From Desulfobacteraceae bacterium (lineage in GTDB: Bacteria; Desulfobacterota; Desulfobacteria; Desulfobacterales; Desulfobacteraceae): a DNA stretch of 36,080 bases. Positions 22,352 to 30,991 of this stretch are shown here, in pieces. The stretch spans positions 1-36,080 of the forward strand of contig PIVS01000005.1 of assembly GCA_003353855.1 (NCBI GenBank), written 5' to 3'. The notes beneath the pieces are model-generated. The model made no database searches. It was not told the DNA's origin and saw only the letters and a program-made list of their open reading frames with translations. The position numbers were made by a program, and so were the translations under genes. The number at the start of each line of letters is the position of its first letter. Positions within the stretch are counted from its first letter, which is position 1.

Positions 22352-23725
22352 ATGGCAGATCGGATATATACAAAAAAAACCACAATCAATGTACCGGTTG
22401 AACAATTGTTTGCCTGGCATGCCAGAAACGAGGCCATTCTTAGGCTGACTCCGCCCTGGACACCCCTTAAACTGATTTCCCGGAAAGGCCACGGAATCGA
22501 TAAAGGCGTCCAGGTCCGGTTCCAGATGAGCCTGTTTAAAATCCCAATGATCTGGGAAGCCGAGCATATAGATTACCAGGAAAATGTCCTTTTCAAGGAT
22601 CACCAGACAAAGGGGCCCTTTGGTAAATGGGTTCATACCCACCTGTTCCATGCCCAGGGTAAAAATTATTCCATTATGGAGGATCGGGTGGCCTTTAAAC
22701 TGCCCCTGTCTTTTTTGAGTCTTCCCTTTTACGGCCATGCCAAAAAGCAATTGGCAAGGGTCTTTGATTACCGTCATCGGGTATTGAAGCATGACCTGGA
22801 ACATCGGGCAGACAAAGTTAAAAAACAGCGAATCATGATTTCCGGTGCCAGCGGCACCATAGGGTCGATTCTGGTGCCTTTTTTGCGTACCTGCGGACAC
22901 GAGGTGATCCGCCTGGTCCGAAACCAGTCAAACCTGGCCGATGATGAACTTTACTGGGACCCCTACAAAAATATCCTGGATATGGAAAAAGCCGGGCCCA
23001 TTGACGGAGTGATCAATTTGAACGGAGTGGATATATCCAGGGGCAGATGGACGGACAAGCAAAAGCGGTTGATCATTGATTCCCGGGTAATTCCCACAAC
23101 CTTTTTGACTGAAAAAATCAGTGAGATGGAAAAACCCCCATCGGTGTTTATCTCCTCCTCTGCCATTGGATTGTACGGAGACGGTAAGGATCGGGTGCTC
23201 ACGGAAAATGAGGAAAAGGGTGACTCCTTTATTTCCTCTGTTTGTGACCAATGGGAGGCAGCCTCTTTAAAGGCGGAAGCTGCAGGTATTCGAACAGTCC
23301 AGCTGCGTATCGGGGTGGTCCTGACCCCGGCCGGCGGTGCCCTTGCCAGGATGATGCTGCCCTTTTCCCTGGGGCTTGGCACCCGGCTGTCCCATGGCAA
23401 CCAGTACATGAGCTGGATCAGCATGGATGATGCCCTGGGCGGAATCCTCCATGTCCTGGAAAACCGAGCCATTAAAGGGCCGGTCAACCTGACTGCCCCC
23501 CATCCGGTTACCAATAAAGAATTTGCCCGTTCCCTTGGCAGAGTATTCTCACGGCCGGCATTTTTTGTCATTCCCCGGTGGCTGGCCATGGGGTTGTGGG
23601 GGACTATGGGAAAAGAGACTCTTTTGACCTCTGCCAGGGTGGTCCCTGAAAAATTGGTCAAAAGCGGTTTTGTTTTTGAGCACAATGACCTGGCCCCGGC
23701 ATTGAAAGATATGCTGGGAATGTGA
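22352..23725 (+). CDS. SRPBCC domain fused to TIGR01777 epimerase-like domain
   Basis: A 457-residue two-domain protein. Residues 1-150 are an SRPBCC/START-like ligand-binding domain (TTINVPVEQLFAWHARNEAILRL, with GPFGKWVHTHLF and a YSIMEDRVAFKLP strand). From about 160 comes a TIGR01777 dinucleotide-binding domain with ISGASGTIGS (165-171), GVINLNGVDISRGRWT, VFISSSAIGLYGDGK and LRIGVVLTPAGGALARM. This fusion is known in several bacterial groups, but its substrate is not established. The 7206-8171 gene is the epimerase domain alone. The start at 22352 has AAAGAGATATC. It may head an operon with the membrane protein and phosphoesterase that follow. Confidence 0.88.
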   Translation: MADRIYTKKTTINVPVEQLFAWHARNEAILRLTPPWTPLKLISRKGHGIDKGVQVRFQMSLFKIPMIWEAEHIDYQENVLFKDHQTKGPFGKWVHTHLFHAQGKNYSIMEDRVAFKLPLSFLSLPFYGHAKKQLARVFDYRHRVLKHDLEHRADKVKKQRIMISGASGTIGSILVPFLRTCGHEVIRLVRNQSNLADDELYWDPYKNILDMEKAGPIDGVINLNGVDISRGRWTDKQKRLIIDSRVIPTTFLTEKISEMEKPPSVFISSSAIGLYGDGKDRVLTENEEKGDSFISSVCDQWEAASLKAEAAGIRTVQLRIGVVLTPAGGALARMMLPFSLGLGTRLSHGNQYMSWISMDDALGGILHVLENRAIKGPVNLTAPHPVTNKEFARSLGRVFSRPAFFVIPRWLAMGLWGTMGKETLLTSARVVPEKLVKSGFVFEHNDLAPALKDMLGM

Positions 23726-23782
23726 TATGAGAATAATCCAAGACAGCAGACAACCTAAATCGGATAGGGTAAAACTAACTTA

Positions 23783-24922
23783 ATGAATAATAAATTAAAA
23801 ACCTTGTTTTCTTTTCTGATGATCACTGCCCTGGCATTCGGGTTTATCAATATATATTTTCCGGTCCAAAATTACAGCTTTGAACGGCTTCATATCTTTT
23901 TGTTCAATTTATGCACAGGCGGCTCTATTTTATTGTACTATACCCAGGGACGGGTAAGGGTGTCCAAAACCGTGCGTCTTTTTTTTCTGGGATCGCTTAT
24001 CTATGCCTTTTCCGCCTTTTTTTTGTTCTATCCATTAACCATACTTGTTTCTGTTCTTCTTTATGTATTGGTGGAAAAGGTGAGAATCGAAAATTTTTCT
24101 CTTTTTCCTATTCAGTTTTTTCAAAGAAAAGTCAGTGTGGCCGATAAATTCCACCAGGCCTCCTTGTTATGCCTTTCCTCGGGCATTGTAATGGCCTCCC
24201 TGGTTATTTTAAATAATGAATACTTTAAATGGGTGACCATGGAAAAGTTGACCTTAAATACCTTTTTTCTGGGTTTTTCTTTTCCTTTGTCCCTGATCAC
24301 TCTTTCCCTTGTTTTTTCAATGCTGAAAAAAATTGAAGGGTCCGGCCGGAAAGTCATTATGGAATTTTGTTTCTGGACCATCACCCTGGGGGTGATCATA
24401 TTTTTCATTTTTATCCTGTTTGAAAAATTCATCCCCCAGATATTTGTCACAACGGCCTTATTCATAGCCGTTGTAACGGTATTCTACCTGTACTCAACAT
24501 TTGCAGACAAGATGCAGCAAAAGATGTTTTTAACCTCTGGTATCGGTTTTCTGATTTTCACGGCCATTTCTGGTATCCTCTATATTTTTCTACAGATGGG
24601 AGATGACTATAATCCGGAAAAAACAAAATGGTTGCTCCACATGCATGTTTTTGCCTCCCTTTACGGCTGGAATCTTTGCGGTCTGTCAGTGATTTGCCGG
24701 TTTGATGATTTTCCCATTAAACTGCATTCACCCACGGTTATTTGTATCCATTGGCTCACGGTCATTGTTTTGGCTCCCATGGGAGTTTTTTACGGCTGGT
24801 TTGCCCTGCTGGCCATTGCAGGTTACGCCTTTATAACGATTACCTTGTTTTTCAGCAGCAACCGCAGGGAAACACCCCTTCGGAGGGAGGTGGGGAGAGA
24901 CGCCAATGGAAAGGATCAATAG
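23783..24922 (+). CDS. Polytopic membrane protein of unknown function
   Basis: A 379-residue protein with about twelve hydrophobic segments spread over residues 8-360 and a basic C-terminal tail (SSNRRETPLRREVGRD). Histidines are clustered in the last third: LLHMHVFASLYGWNLCG, then KLHSPTVICIHWLTV and a following FYGW, which could bind heme or metal as in NnrS-like or oxidase-like membrane proteins, though I cannot assign a family. The ribosome site is weak. Its stop is immediately followed by the ATG of the DHH phosphoesterase gene, so these two are translationally linked. Function unknown. Confidence 0.75.
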   Translation: MNNKLKTLFSFLMITALAFGFINIYFPVQNYSFERLHIFLFNLCTGGSILLYYTQGRVRVSKTVRLFFLGSLIYAFSAFFLFYPLTILVSVLLYVLVEKVRIENFSLFPIQFFQRKVSVADKFHQASLLCLSSGIVMASLVILNNEYFKWVTMEKLTLNTFFLGFSFPLSLITLSLVFSMLKKIEGSGRKVIMEFCFWTITLGVIIFFIFILFEKFIPQIFVTTALFIAVVTVFYLYSTFADKMQQKMFLTSGIGFLIFTAISGILYIFLQMGDDYNPEKTKWLLHMHVFASLYGWNLCGLSVICRFDDFPIKLHSPTVICIHWLTVIVLAPMGVFYGWFALLAIAGYAFITITLFFSSNRRETPLRREVGRDANGKDQ

Positions 24923-25912
24923 ATGCAGAATTTTGATAAAATAAAGCTGTTTTTATCCCTGTTTACCAAGGGAGACCGGGTGTTGGTGGTTATCAATGCA
25001 GATCCTGATGCCATTGCCAGTGCCATGGCAATCAAACGTATACTCTGGCGAAAGGTATCAGAGGTTTCCATTGCCCATTTCAACCGGATCAGTCGTCCGG
25101 ATAACCTGGCCCTCATTGAGTTGACCGAGTCCAGTCTTATATCCCTGGAATCCATTGACGAAAAATCCTTTGACAGGTTTGTGGTGGTTGATTCCCAACC
25201 GGATCATAATGAGGCTTTCTCGGCCTTTGCTTATGATGCTATTATTGATCATCATCCTCTCTCCTGTGACAAGGCTGTTTATGCAGATATTCGGCCAGGC
25301 TACGGGGCCTGTTCCGTCATCATGACTGAATATTTAATGGGTTTGAAAATCAAACCGTCGGCAAAACTTTCCGCCGCTCTGATGCTGGGCATTAAGACGG
25401 ATACAGCCGATTTTACCCGTAATACCTGTCTCAAGGATATTCGGGCATTCCAGTATCTGTATCGGTTTGCAGACATGAATATTGTCACAAAGGTTGAACG
25501 GGCATTGATAACAGAGGAAGACATGGATTTTTTAGGAATTGCCATAAAAAAAAGAAAGGTCATCAACAACCGTGCCTTTTTCCATGCCGGCACTATTTTA
25601 AAACCCGATGAACTGGTGGTTGTAGCTGATTTCTTTTTAAACATTGCCCGGGTAAACTGGAGCATTATTTCAGGAGTGGTGGAAAAAAAATTGATCATTA
25701 TTCTGCGCAATGACGGGTTGAGAAAAGGCGCGGGAAATACAGCCAAGGAGGCCTTCGGGAAATTTGGATCAGCCGGGGGGCACAAGACAATGGCCCGGGC
25801 CGAACTGGATCTGAAACTTATCCGAAAAAGTATTAAACGGGTGAATAAAAAATCCCTTGGAGACTGGATTGTCGGTCGTATTGAAAAAACTGCCGGAAAG
25901 AAAATAGAATAA
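24923..25912 (+). CDS. DHH-family phosphoesterase (NrnA-like)
   Basis: A 329-residue protein with the DHH and DHHA1 domains. Motif I is NADPDAIASA (25-34), where the usual His is Asn; motif II is VVVDSQP (Asp90); the DHH motif is IIDHHPL (109-111); motif IV is GIKTDTADF (Asp160). The C-terminal DHHA1 signature is FGSAGGHKTMARAEL. Members degrade nanoRNA, pAp or cyclic dinucleotides with Mn2+. Replacement of the first metal His by Asn is seen in some family branches and may alter substrate or metal use. The start ATG directly follows the TAG of the membrane protein gene. Confidence 0.88.
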   Translation: MQNFDKIKLFLSLFTKGDRVLVVINADPDAIASAMAIKRILWRKVSEVSIAHFNRISRPDNLALIELTESSLISLESIDEKSFDRFVVVDSQPDHNEAFSAFAYDAIIDHHPLSCDKAVYADIRPGYGACSVIMTEYLMGLKIKPSAKLSAALMLGIKTDTADFTRNTCLKDIRAFQYLYRFADMNIVTKVERALITEEDMDFLGIAIKKRKVINNRAFFHAGTILKPDELVVVADFFLNIARVNWSIISGVVEKKLIIILRNDGLRKGAGNTAKEAFGKFGSAGGHKTMARAELDLKLIRKSIKRVNKKSLGDWIVGRIEKTAGKKIE

Positions 25913-26148
25913 TCTCGGGAGCAGGAGAAGCATGTTTTGGAAGAGCAGATGTCCTTAGATGTTCTGGAGCGTGTGCTTAGAACACCTGGGGAAAAACTCC
26001 GATTTCACCGGAAAAATCATTCATTCCAAGTATTGCAACGATTACCTTTGTTTCATCCAAAGTGTAAGATATGTCAATTGTTCAGGAATCAATCTAATAT
26101 AGAGGCCTTGAAGATTCTTTCCTGGTTTTCAGCTCTGCATATCCTTTT
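25913..26148. other. Intergenic, no convincing gene
   Basis: A plus-strand frame is open from inside this stretch to 26296 (starting EEQMSLDVLERVLRTPGEKL), but it has no ribosome site or family similarity and its second half is antisense to the small minus-strand frame. The first codons look protein-like and might be a gene remnant; I cannot assign it. Confidence 0.35.
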
Positions 26149-26358
26149 TTATCTTTTATCGGAACCCTCTATTTGCTTAAGCGTTTCGGCCAGCGCTTCC
26201 ACGCAGGCCTGCATGGCCTCTTCTTTGGCTATGGTAATCCGGATGCTTTTGTCATCGACAATTTGGGCAAAACGTTCTGCGATGGTTTTTAACTGATCGT
26301 CTAGAATAGAGATGTGACCCTCGGCCTTTTTTTGCTGCTCGATGAAATCAATCAACAT
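26149..26358 (-). CDS. Possible small helical protein
   Basis: A 69-residue frame with protein-like composition: IEQQKKAEGHISILDDQLKTIAERFAQIVDD followed by EEAMQACVEALAETLKQIEG, suggesting two amphipathic helices or a short coiled coil. No clear ribosome site precedes the ATG at 26358, and the neighbours on both sides are plus-strand genes. It could be a real small gene or a remnant of a longer one. Confidence 0.35.
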   Translation of the reverse strand: MLIDFIEQQKKAEGHISILDDQLKTIAERFAQIVDDKSIRITIAKEEAMQACVEALAETLKQIEGSDKR

Positions 26359-26426
26359 GATCGGGTCAAGAGAAAACCAGATTGATTTCTATACTAATTA
26401 GCCGGTAGCAATGAAAGAGAAAAAAT

Positions 26427-27311
26427 ATGGATAGTTTTTTTGAGCTTCTGAACAATGCTGTATTGATGTTGGTCCTTTGTGTTATCTATGACACATTCGG
26501 CATCTATGCAATTTCAAAAAGAAATCTGCAATATTGTGTTACAGGAGCCCTGGTAGGCTTCATAGGTATTGTTGTCATGTTAAATCCGTGGAGCTTACAA
26601 CCCGGAGTGTTTTTCGATACCAGGTGGGTTCTTCTCAGTCTGTGCGGGTTGTTTTTCGGGTTAACTCCCACAGCAATTGCAGTAATCATCACAGGATCAT
26701 TTCGGCTCTACCAGGGTGGACCAGGCGGAATTGTGGGAACTGTTGTTATAGTGGTGACCGCATGTGTAGGCCTTGCCTGGAGGTATTGGAATACAAAAGA
26801 TGACAAACTCCTGGGGTGGAAGCAACTCTATGCTTTCGGTGTGCTGGTCCAATTAGCAATGCTCTCCTGCATGTTTCTTATGCCCGCCAATATGCGCATC
26901 CCCATAATCAAGGCCATTGCGCTTCCCATCCTCATCATTTATCCTGTACTTACGATGCTTATCGGCCTGGTATTGAAGAGGCAGGAAGATCGCAGGAATG
27001 CTGAAGAAGAACTTATGGGAAATCGCAGAACTTTAAGCAATGAACGCGGACTGCTTCGCGGGGTTATCAATTCGATACCTGATTTAATTTTTTTTAAAAA
27101 TACCCAAGGAGCATACCTTGGGTGCAATAAACCCTTTGAGTCATTTGTCGAAACTAAGGAACAAAGCCTGGTGGGGAAAACAGATTTTGATGTGTTCGAT
27201 GGGAGAACCGCCGAATTTCTTGAAAAAGAAGATGACCATATGTTTGCAATTAAAAAACCTATTACCAATGAAAAATGGCCCATGATTTTAATAATATTTT
27301 GGGCATTATAA
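26427..27311 (+). pseudogene. Hybrid histidine kinase, N-terminal part (5TM-LYT and PAS), broken by deletion
   Basis: Residues 1-180 hold a 5TM-LYT sensor domain (segment LQPGVFFDTRWVLLSLCGLFFGLTPTAIAV and the YQGGPGGIVG turn), a helical linker near 185-205 and a PAS domain start (LRGVINSIPDLIFFKNTQGAYLGCN). The PAS domain is cut after PITNEKW, where the sequence jumps directly to the H-box of the kinase in another frame and ends 10 codons later. The missing stretch would be the PAS C-terminal half and the start of the HisKA helix. The product would be a membrane sensor without a kinase, so a pseudogene is the best reading. Confidence 0.8.
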
Positions 27312-28248
27312 TGGGGAATACAGAACTCTCACTTCTTGATTGCAGGGAGGCTGAAACAAGAAAAACACTGGAGATAGTATTTGAGCAGACTGTACGGGGA
27401 AAAAATCTAACAAAGAATCTTATTGCATTTGCCAAAGACCAGGAACCAAGGCAGGACTTTTTCAGAATCAGTGAAAAAATTGATCTTGTTGTAAATCTGA
27501 TGAGAAAGGATCTGGAGGGAATTGAAATTATAAAGGAAGACAGTCCTGGGGTGCCCGAGTTGCTTGCGGATCCTGGAATGATAGAACATGCACTTGTAAA
27601 TCTAATACAAAATTCAATCCATGCCACAAGTATGAGTGCATATCCCCAGATATTTATTCTGACCTATTGCCAAGGCGATAATATCTGTTTTGAGGTTGCA
27701 GACAACGGATGCGGAATCCCCAAAGAATATCTTGAAAATATTTTTGAACCCTTCTTCACCCTGAAGGGAACCCGGGATGTGACAGATTCATATGAAATCG
27801 GTATTAAGGGAACCGGTTATGGAATGGCCAATGTAAAAAAATATATTGAACAGCATAAGGGCAAGATGTCAGTTGAGTCTGAATTTGGATCAGGTACAAA
27901 ATTTATCATCAGCCTGCCTGTTATCAAAAAAGAATTAACAATTGAAGAAAAAATCAAAATCCGGGAAGAAATAACACATTTTGGAAAGTATATTCTTCTT
28001 GTTGAAGATGAAACAGCTATCACAGATGTACAATACAGGTTGCTGACACAAGATCCCTGTAACCACAAAGTCGATATGGCCAACAATGGGCAGGTTGCAA
28101 TTGATTTGTTTCCGGCAATATCGAATTTTTAGAATCCATAAAAGGGTTGAAACAAAAAGATGCCAATATTGACCATTTGTCAAAGCCCTGTCAGAATAAA
28201 GAGTATTTAAATGGTATAAATGAATTGTTCGGAAAGCCATTGGAATGA
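27275..28248 (+). pseudogene. Hybrid histidine kinase, C-terminal part (HisKA, HATPase, broken receiver)
   Basis: From 27275 a frame begins directly at the H-box (MAHDFNNILGII) and runs through an intact HATPase domain: N-box ALVNLIQNSIHA, G1 DNGCGIPKEY, F-box IFEPFF and G2 IKGTGYGMANVKKY. A receiver domain starts (YILLVEDETAITDVQYRLL) but ends at a stop at 28132 after AIDLFPA. The receiver tail DHLSKPCQNKEYL appears in another frame up to 28248. The phospho-acceptor Asp region between the two is gone. The kinase thus has at least two deletions, both frameshifting. ATG at 27276-27278 could still start a soluble kinase core of about 285 residues. Confidence 0.8.
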
Positions 28249-28383
28249 TGCCGGGCAGTTTGCCGGGATCCGTAAAAATGCCAAAAGAGCCCAGGTAACC
28301 ATTAAAATGATGGAACTCAATCTGAGAGATCTTGTCTCATTTGCCTTCATTTCAGAAAACATAGGGGAATGCCCTAAAAAAAC

Positions 28384-28412
28384 TTGACAATTTATGTGAA
28401 TGACTCTATTTT
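28384..28412 (+). promoter_or_regulatory. Predicted sigma-70-type promoter of MarR-GNAT gene
   Basis: TTGACA at 28384-28389 is a perfect -35 box; 17 bases later TATTTT at 28407-28412 is a fair -10 box. The start of transcription would fall near 28419, directly before the inverted repeat and 40 bases upstream of the ATG at 28460. Confidence 0.6.
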
Positions 28413-28424
28413 TCCCTCTTTATT

Positions 28425-28444
28425 AAGCACTAATGTAAGTGCTT
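28425..28444 (+). promoter_or_regulatory. Candidate MarR-family operator (inverted repeat)
   Basis: AAGCACT at 28425-28431 and AGTGCTT at 28438-28444 form a perfect 7-bp inverted repeat with a six-base spacer. It lies just after the predicted transcription start and before the ribosome site of the MarR-GNAT gene. Size and position match the roughly 20-bp palindromes used by MarR regulators for autorepression. Binding is inferred. Confidence 0.6.
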
Positions 28445-28459
28445 GAATTGGAGAGTTTG

Positions 28460-29410
28460 ATGAAGGTATATGAAATGGCCGGGGAGTTGATTATCGGTTC
28501 CAGGCTGAAACGGTTGAGCGAAAAGTTTCTTTCCGATGTGTCAAAGGTGTATAAATCCCAGGGCATACCCTTTGAGACAGCCTATTTTCCTGTTTTTTAT
28601 CTTTTGAATCTCCATGGAACCCTGACGGTTTCCCATGTGGCCCGGGAACTGGAAATCACCCAGTCCGGTGCCAGTCAGATGATTAATGCCCTTGTGAAAA
28701 AGGAACTGGTCCGCTATGACAAAGACAGGGATGATAAACGGATCAGGATAGCTTCCTTCACCCCCATGGGAGCTCAATTGCTGGATCAGGTGGAACCTGT
28801 TTGGGAGTCCATTGGGAAGTGTTTCAGACAAATTTTGGAGGAGGGGGATAACAGCCGCTACCTTTTCCAGGCCATGGGTGAAATTGAAGAAAGCATCTCT
28901 CAAGAAAATCTTTATTCAAGGATTTTCAAAGATTTAAATAAAAGGCAGCTTTTAAAAAATGTGGTTTTTTTTCCCTACGATCCCAGCCTGGAAGAAGGGT
29001 ATAAGGCCCTGGCCCTTTCCTGGCTTGTTGAGAACAGCTTTGCCAAAACCAATGATACTGATTTTATAAATAAAACCGGCCAGATGGTGGAAACCGGCCA
29101 GGGTATTGTAAGGCTTGCAAAAATAGAAAATGATGTGATCGGAACCTTTTATCTGTCAAAAATTGCCGGGGACAGGGCTGAGATACTGCTTTTTGGTGTC
29201 GATGATTCCCGGCGTCACCTGGATCTTGCACAACTGCTTTTGTCACTATTATTGGAAACAATGAAGGAAGAAAAAATTACCAGGGTTTCCATAAAACTTA
29301 ACAGACGACTGGCCCCTTTGATCAAGTTGTTCATGGGAGCCGGGTTTTCCCTGGACTGCCTTGAAAAAAGCAAGGAAGATGAAACCGGTTTTGTGTTAAC
29401 CAAAGGCTGA
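28460..29410 (+). CDS. MarR-type regulator fused to GNAT acetyltransferase-like domain
   Basis: A 316-residue protein from the ATG at 28460 (GGAGAG upstream; a GTG at 28439 is also in frame but lies inside the palindrome). Residues 1-150 are a MarR winged helix: TLTVSHVARELEITQSGASQMINALVKKELV is the helix-turn-helix and RYDKDRDDKRIRIASFTPMG the wing. The C-terminal part, from about 165, looks like a GNAT fold (FFPYDPSLEEGYKALALSWL, GIVRLAKIENDVIGTFYL, AEILLFGVDDSRRHLDLAQLLL and KLFMGAGFSLD). MarR-GNAT fusions are known; targets are not. The amino-acid transporter operon starts about 100 bases downstream on the same strand and may be regulated by it. Confidence 0.88.
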   Translation: MKVYEMAGELIIGSRLKRLSEKFLSDVSKVYKSQGIPFETAYFPVFYLLNLHGTLTVSHVARELEITQSGASQMINALVKKELVRYDKDRDDKRIRIASFTPMGAQLLDQVEPVWESIGKCFRQILEEGDNSRYLFQAMGEIEESISQENLYSRIFKDLNKRQLLKNVVFFPYDPSLEEGYKALALSWLVENSFAKTNDTDFINKTGQMVETGQGIVRLAKIENDVIGTFYLSKIAGDRAEILLFGVDDSRRHLDLAQLLLSLLLETMKEEKITRVSIKLNRRLAPLIKLFMGAGFSLDCLEKSKEDETGFVLTKG

Positions 29411-29418
29411 TGACGTTA

Positions 29419-29445
29419 AGCCGGGCTCTTGTATGGCTCCCGGCT
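29419..29445 (+). terminator. Possible weak terminator
   Basis: AGCCGGG at 29419-29425 pairs with CCCGGCT at 29439-29445 around a 13-base loop, followed by GATTTTAT. It lies between the MarR-GNAT gene and the transporter operon. The long loop and short T-run make termination uncertain. Confidence 0.45.
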
Positions 29446-29511
29446 GATTTTATAGAATCGGAGTGTATCCCATTCCATTCATACTAAACTAAAAGAAAAA
29501 GGAATTATAAA

Positions 29512-30264
29512 ATGTTTAAAAGAAATTTGGTGATTCTGGTTGGTATCATGGCACTCCTCCTTGCAGGAAGCAGTCAGGCCCTGGCGGGAAAGAAAATTGT
29601 AAACGGATTCGATGCAAACTTTCCTCCCTTTGCTTTTGTTGATAAAACAGGCACCCCCAGCGGCTTTGACGTTGAAGCCGTGAACTGGATCGCAAAGGAA
29701 ATGGGCTATGAAGTAGAACACAAGGCCTTTGACTGGGACGGGATAGTGACCAGCCTGCTCACCAAAAAAATTGACATGATTGCATCGGGTATGAGTATTA
29801 CATCGGCCCGTCTTAAAATGGTTGCCTTTACCAACCCCTATTGGAAAATTGAACAGGTGATGGTGGTTAAAAAAGAGTCGAATCTGACCCTGGACGACCT
29901 GCTGAAAGGTAATAAACTCGTTGGTGTCCAGCAGGGAACTTCAGAGGCCAAATGGCTGAAGGAAGAAGCCAAGAAAAACGGATGGAATCTGGAACTTCGA
30001 TACTATAACTCCTCTCCTTTGGCGGTTGAAGATATTCTTAACGGAAGAATTGCCGCTGCTGCCATGGACGATGCCCCGGCAAAGGATGCTGCCGGTAAAA
30101 AAGCGGTTAAGACCCTTGGCACATTCGGCATGCATTCAGAAGATTTTGGATATGCCATCCGCAAAGATGATACGGGGCTCATGATTGATATGAACGAAGG
30201 GCTGAAAAGACTGATCGCCTCTCCCCATTGGAAAGAGCTTGTTAAAAAATACGATATAAAATAA
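29512..30264 (+). CDS. Polar amino-acid ABC transporter, periplasmic binding protein
   Basis: A 250-residue SBP_bac_3 family protein. Residues 1-25 are a Sec signal peptide (basic MFKRN, hydrophobic VILVGIMALLLAG, cleavage after QALA). The mature part starts KKIVNGFDANFPPFAF and has the conserved SGFDVEAVNWIAKEMG, FDWDGIVTSLLTKKIDMIASGMSIT and VGVQQGTSEAKWLKEEA segments. It captures an amino acid in the periplasm for the two permeases and ATPase encoded next. Ligand identity is not readable. It is the first gene of a four-gene operon; a stem-loop follows its stop. Confidence 0.93.
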   Translation: MFKRNLVILVGIMALLLAGSSQALAGKKIVNGFDANFPPFAFVDKTGTPSGFDVEAVNWIAKEMGYEVEHKAFDWDGIVTSLLTKKIDMIASGMSITSARLKMVAFTNPYWKIEQVMVVKKESNLTLDDLLKGNKLVGVQQGTSEAKWLKEEAKKNGWNLELRYYNSSPLAVEDILNGRIAAAAMDDAPAKDAAGKKAVKTLGTFGMHSEDFGYAIRKDDTGLMIDMNEGLKRLIASPHWKELVKKYDIK

Positions 30265-30274
30265 TTATCAAAGG

Positions 30275-30293
30275 CCCAGGGCTATGGCCCGGG
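30275..30293 (+). promoter_or_regulatory. Intercistronic stem-loop after binding-protein gene
   Basis: GGGC at 30279-30282 pairs with GCCC at 30287-30290 with loop TATG, extended beyond one mismatch by two further C-G pairs. There is no T-run. Such hairpins between a binding-protein gene and its permease genes commonly stabilise the upstream mRNA so that more binding protein is made. Confidence 0.4.
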
Positions 30294-30308
30294 TTGCAGA
30301 GATATAGA

Positions 30309-30986
30309 ATGATAGAAAGCTTAAACGCGATAAAAGAATCTTTGCCCTATCTTCTCCAGGGGGGTGTGATCACCATGGTGATTGTGATGGGTGCCATGGG
30401 GCTGGGACTGATTCTGGGGCTTTCCATGGCCGTGGGGCAGGTTTACGGCCACCCGATCCTTAAACGGCTTATAGGTGTTTACATCTGGTTTTTCCAGGGG
30501 GTCCCGATTCTGGTTCTCCTTTTCCTGTTTTATTTCGGGCTGTTCAATTACATTGGACTAAACTTAAGCGCTGTTGCCGCGGTCATGGTGGTTCTTGGAA
30601 TGACCACGGCGGCTTACCAGGCAAACATATTCAGGGGGGGCATTCTTTTACTCCCCCAAGGCCAGTTTAAAGCAGCCAGCGCCATCGGTATGAGTGATTT
30701 TCAGGCGATTACCACCATCATACTTCCCCAGGTATTGCGTCTGTCCATACCAGCCTGGTCCAATGAATTTTCCATTGTCCTGAAGGACTCGGCCCTGGCA
30801 TTTGTCCTGGGCGCACCGGAAATCATGGCCCGGGCCAAGTTTATTGCCTCCCGGACCTACCAGCACCTTCCCATGTACATTATTGCTGGACTCATCTATT
30901 TTGCCCTGACATGGGCCGGTGTCAGGGCCCTGTCAAAACTGGAAAAAACTATCAGAATACCCGGCTATTCGAATAAAGGAATGTAA
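30309..30986 (+). CDS. Amino-acid ABC transporter permease 1
   Basis: A 225-residue HisM/GlnP-type inner-membrane permease with about five hydrophobic segments. VYIWFFQGVPILVLLFLFYFGL is the family's conserved region, and the EAA loop that contacts the ATPase is visible as GMSDFQAITTIILPQVLRL. The ATG at 30309 is preferred over an upstream in-frame TTG at 30294. It works with the permease at 31744, the ATPase at 30992 and the binding protein at 29512. Only five bases separate it from the ATPase gene. Confidence 0.92.
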   Translation: MIESLNAIKESLPYLLQGGVITMVIVMGAMGLGLILGLSMAVGQVYGHPILKRLIGVYIWFFQGVPILVLLFLFYFGLFNYIGLNLSAVAAVMVVLGMTTAAYQANIFRGGILLLPQGQFKAASAIGMSDFQAITTIILPQVLRLSIPAWSNEFSIVLKDSALAFVLGAPEIMARAKFIASRTYQHLPMYIIAGLIYFALTWAGVRALSKLEKTIRIPGYSNKGM

Positions 30987-30991
30987 AACCC

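Noticed and set aside
25937-26296. Plus-strand 119-codon frame
   Set aside because: No ribosome site or recognisable family; its second half is antisense to a more protein-like minus-strand frame.
28247-28387. Coding-like stretch after the receiver remnant (reading NAKRAQVTIKMMELNLRDL)
   Set aside because: It might be another gene fragment, but I recognise no family and there is no start or ribosome site.
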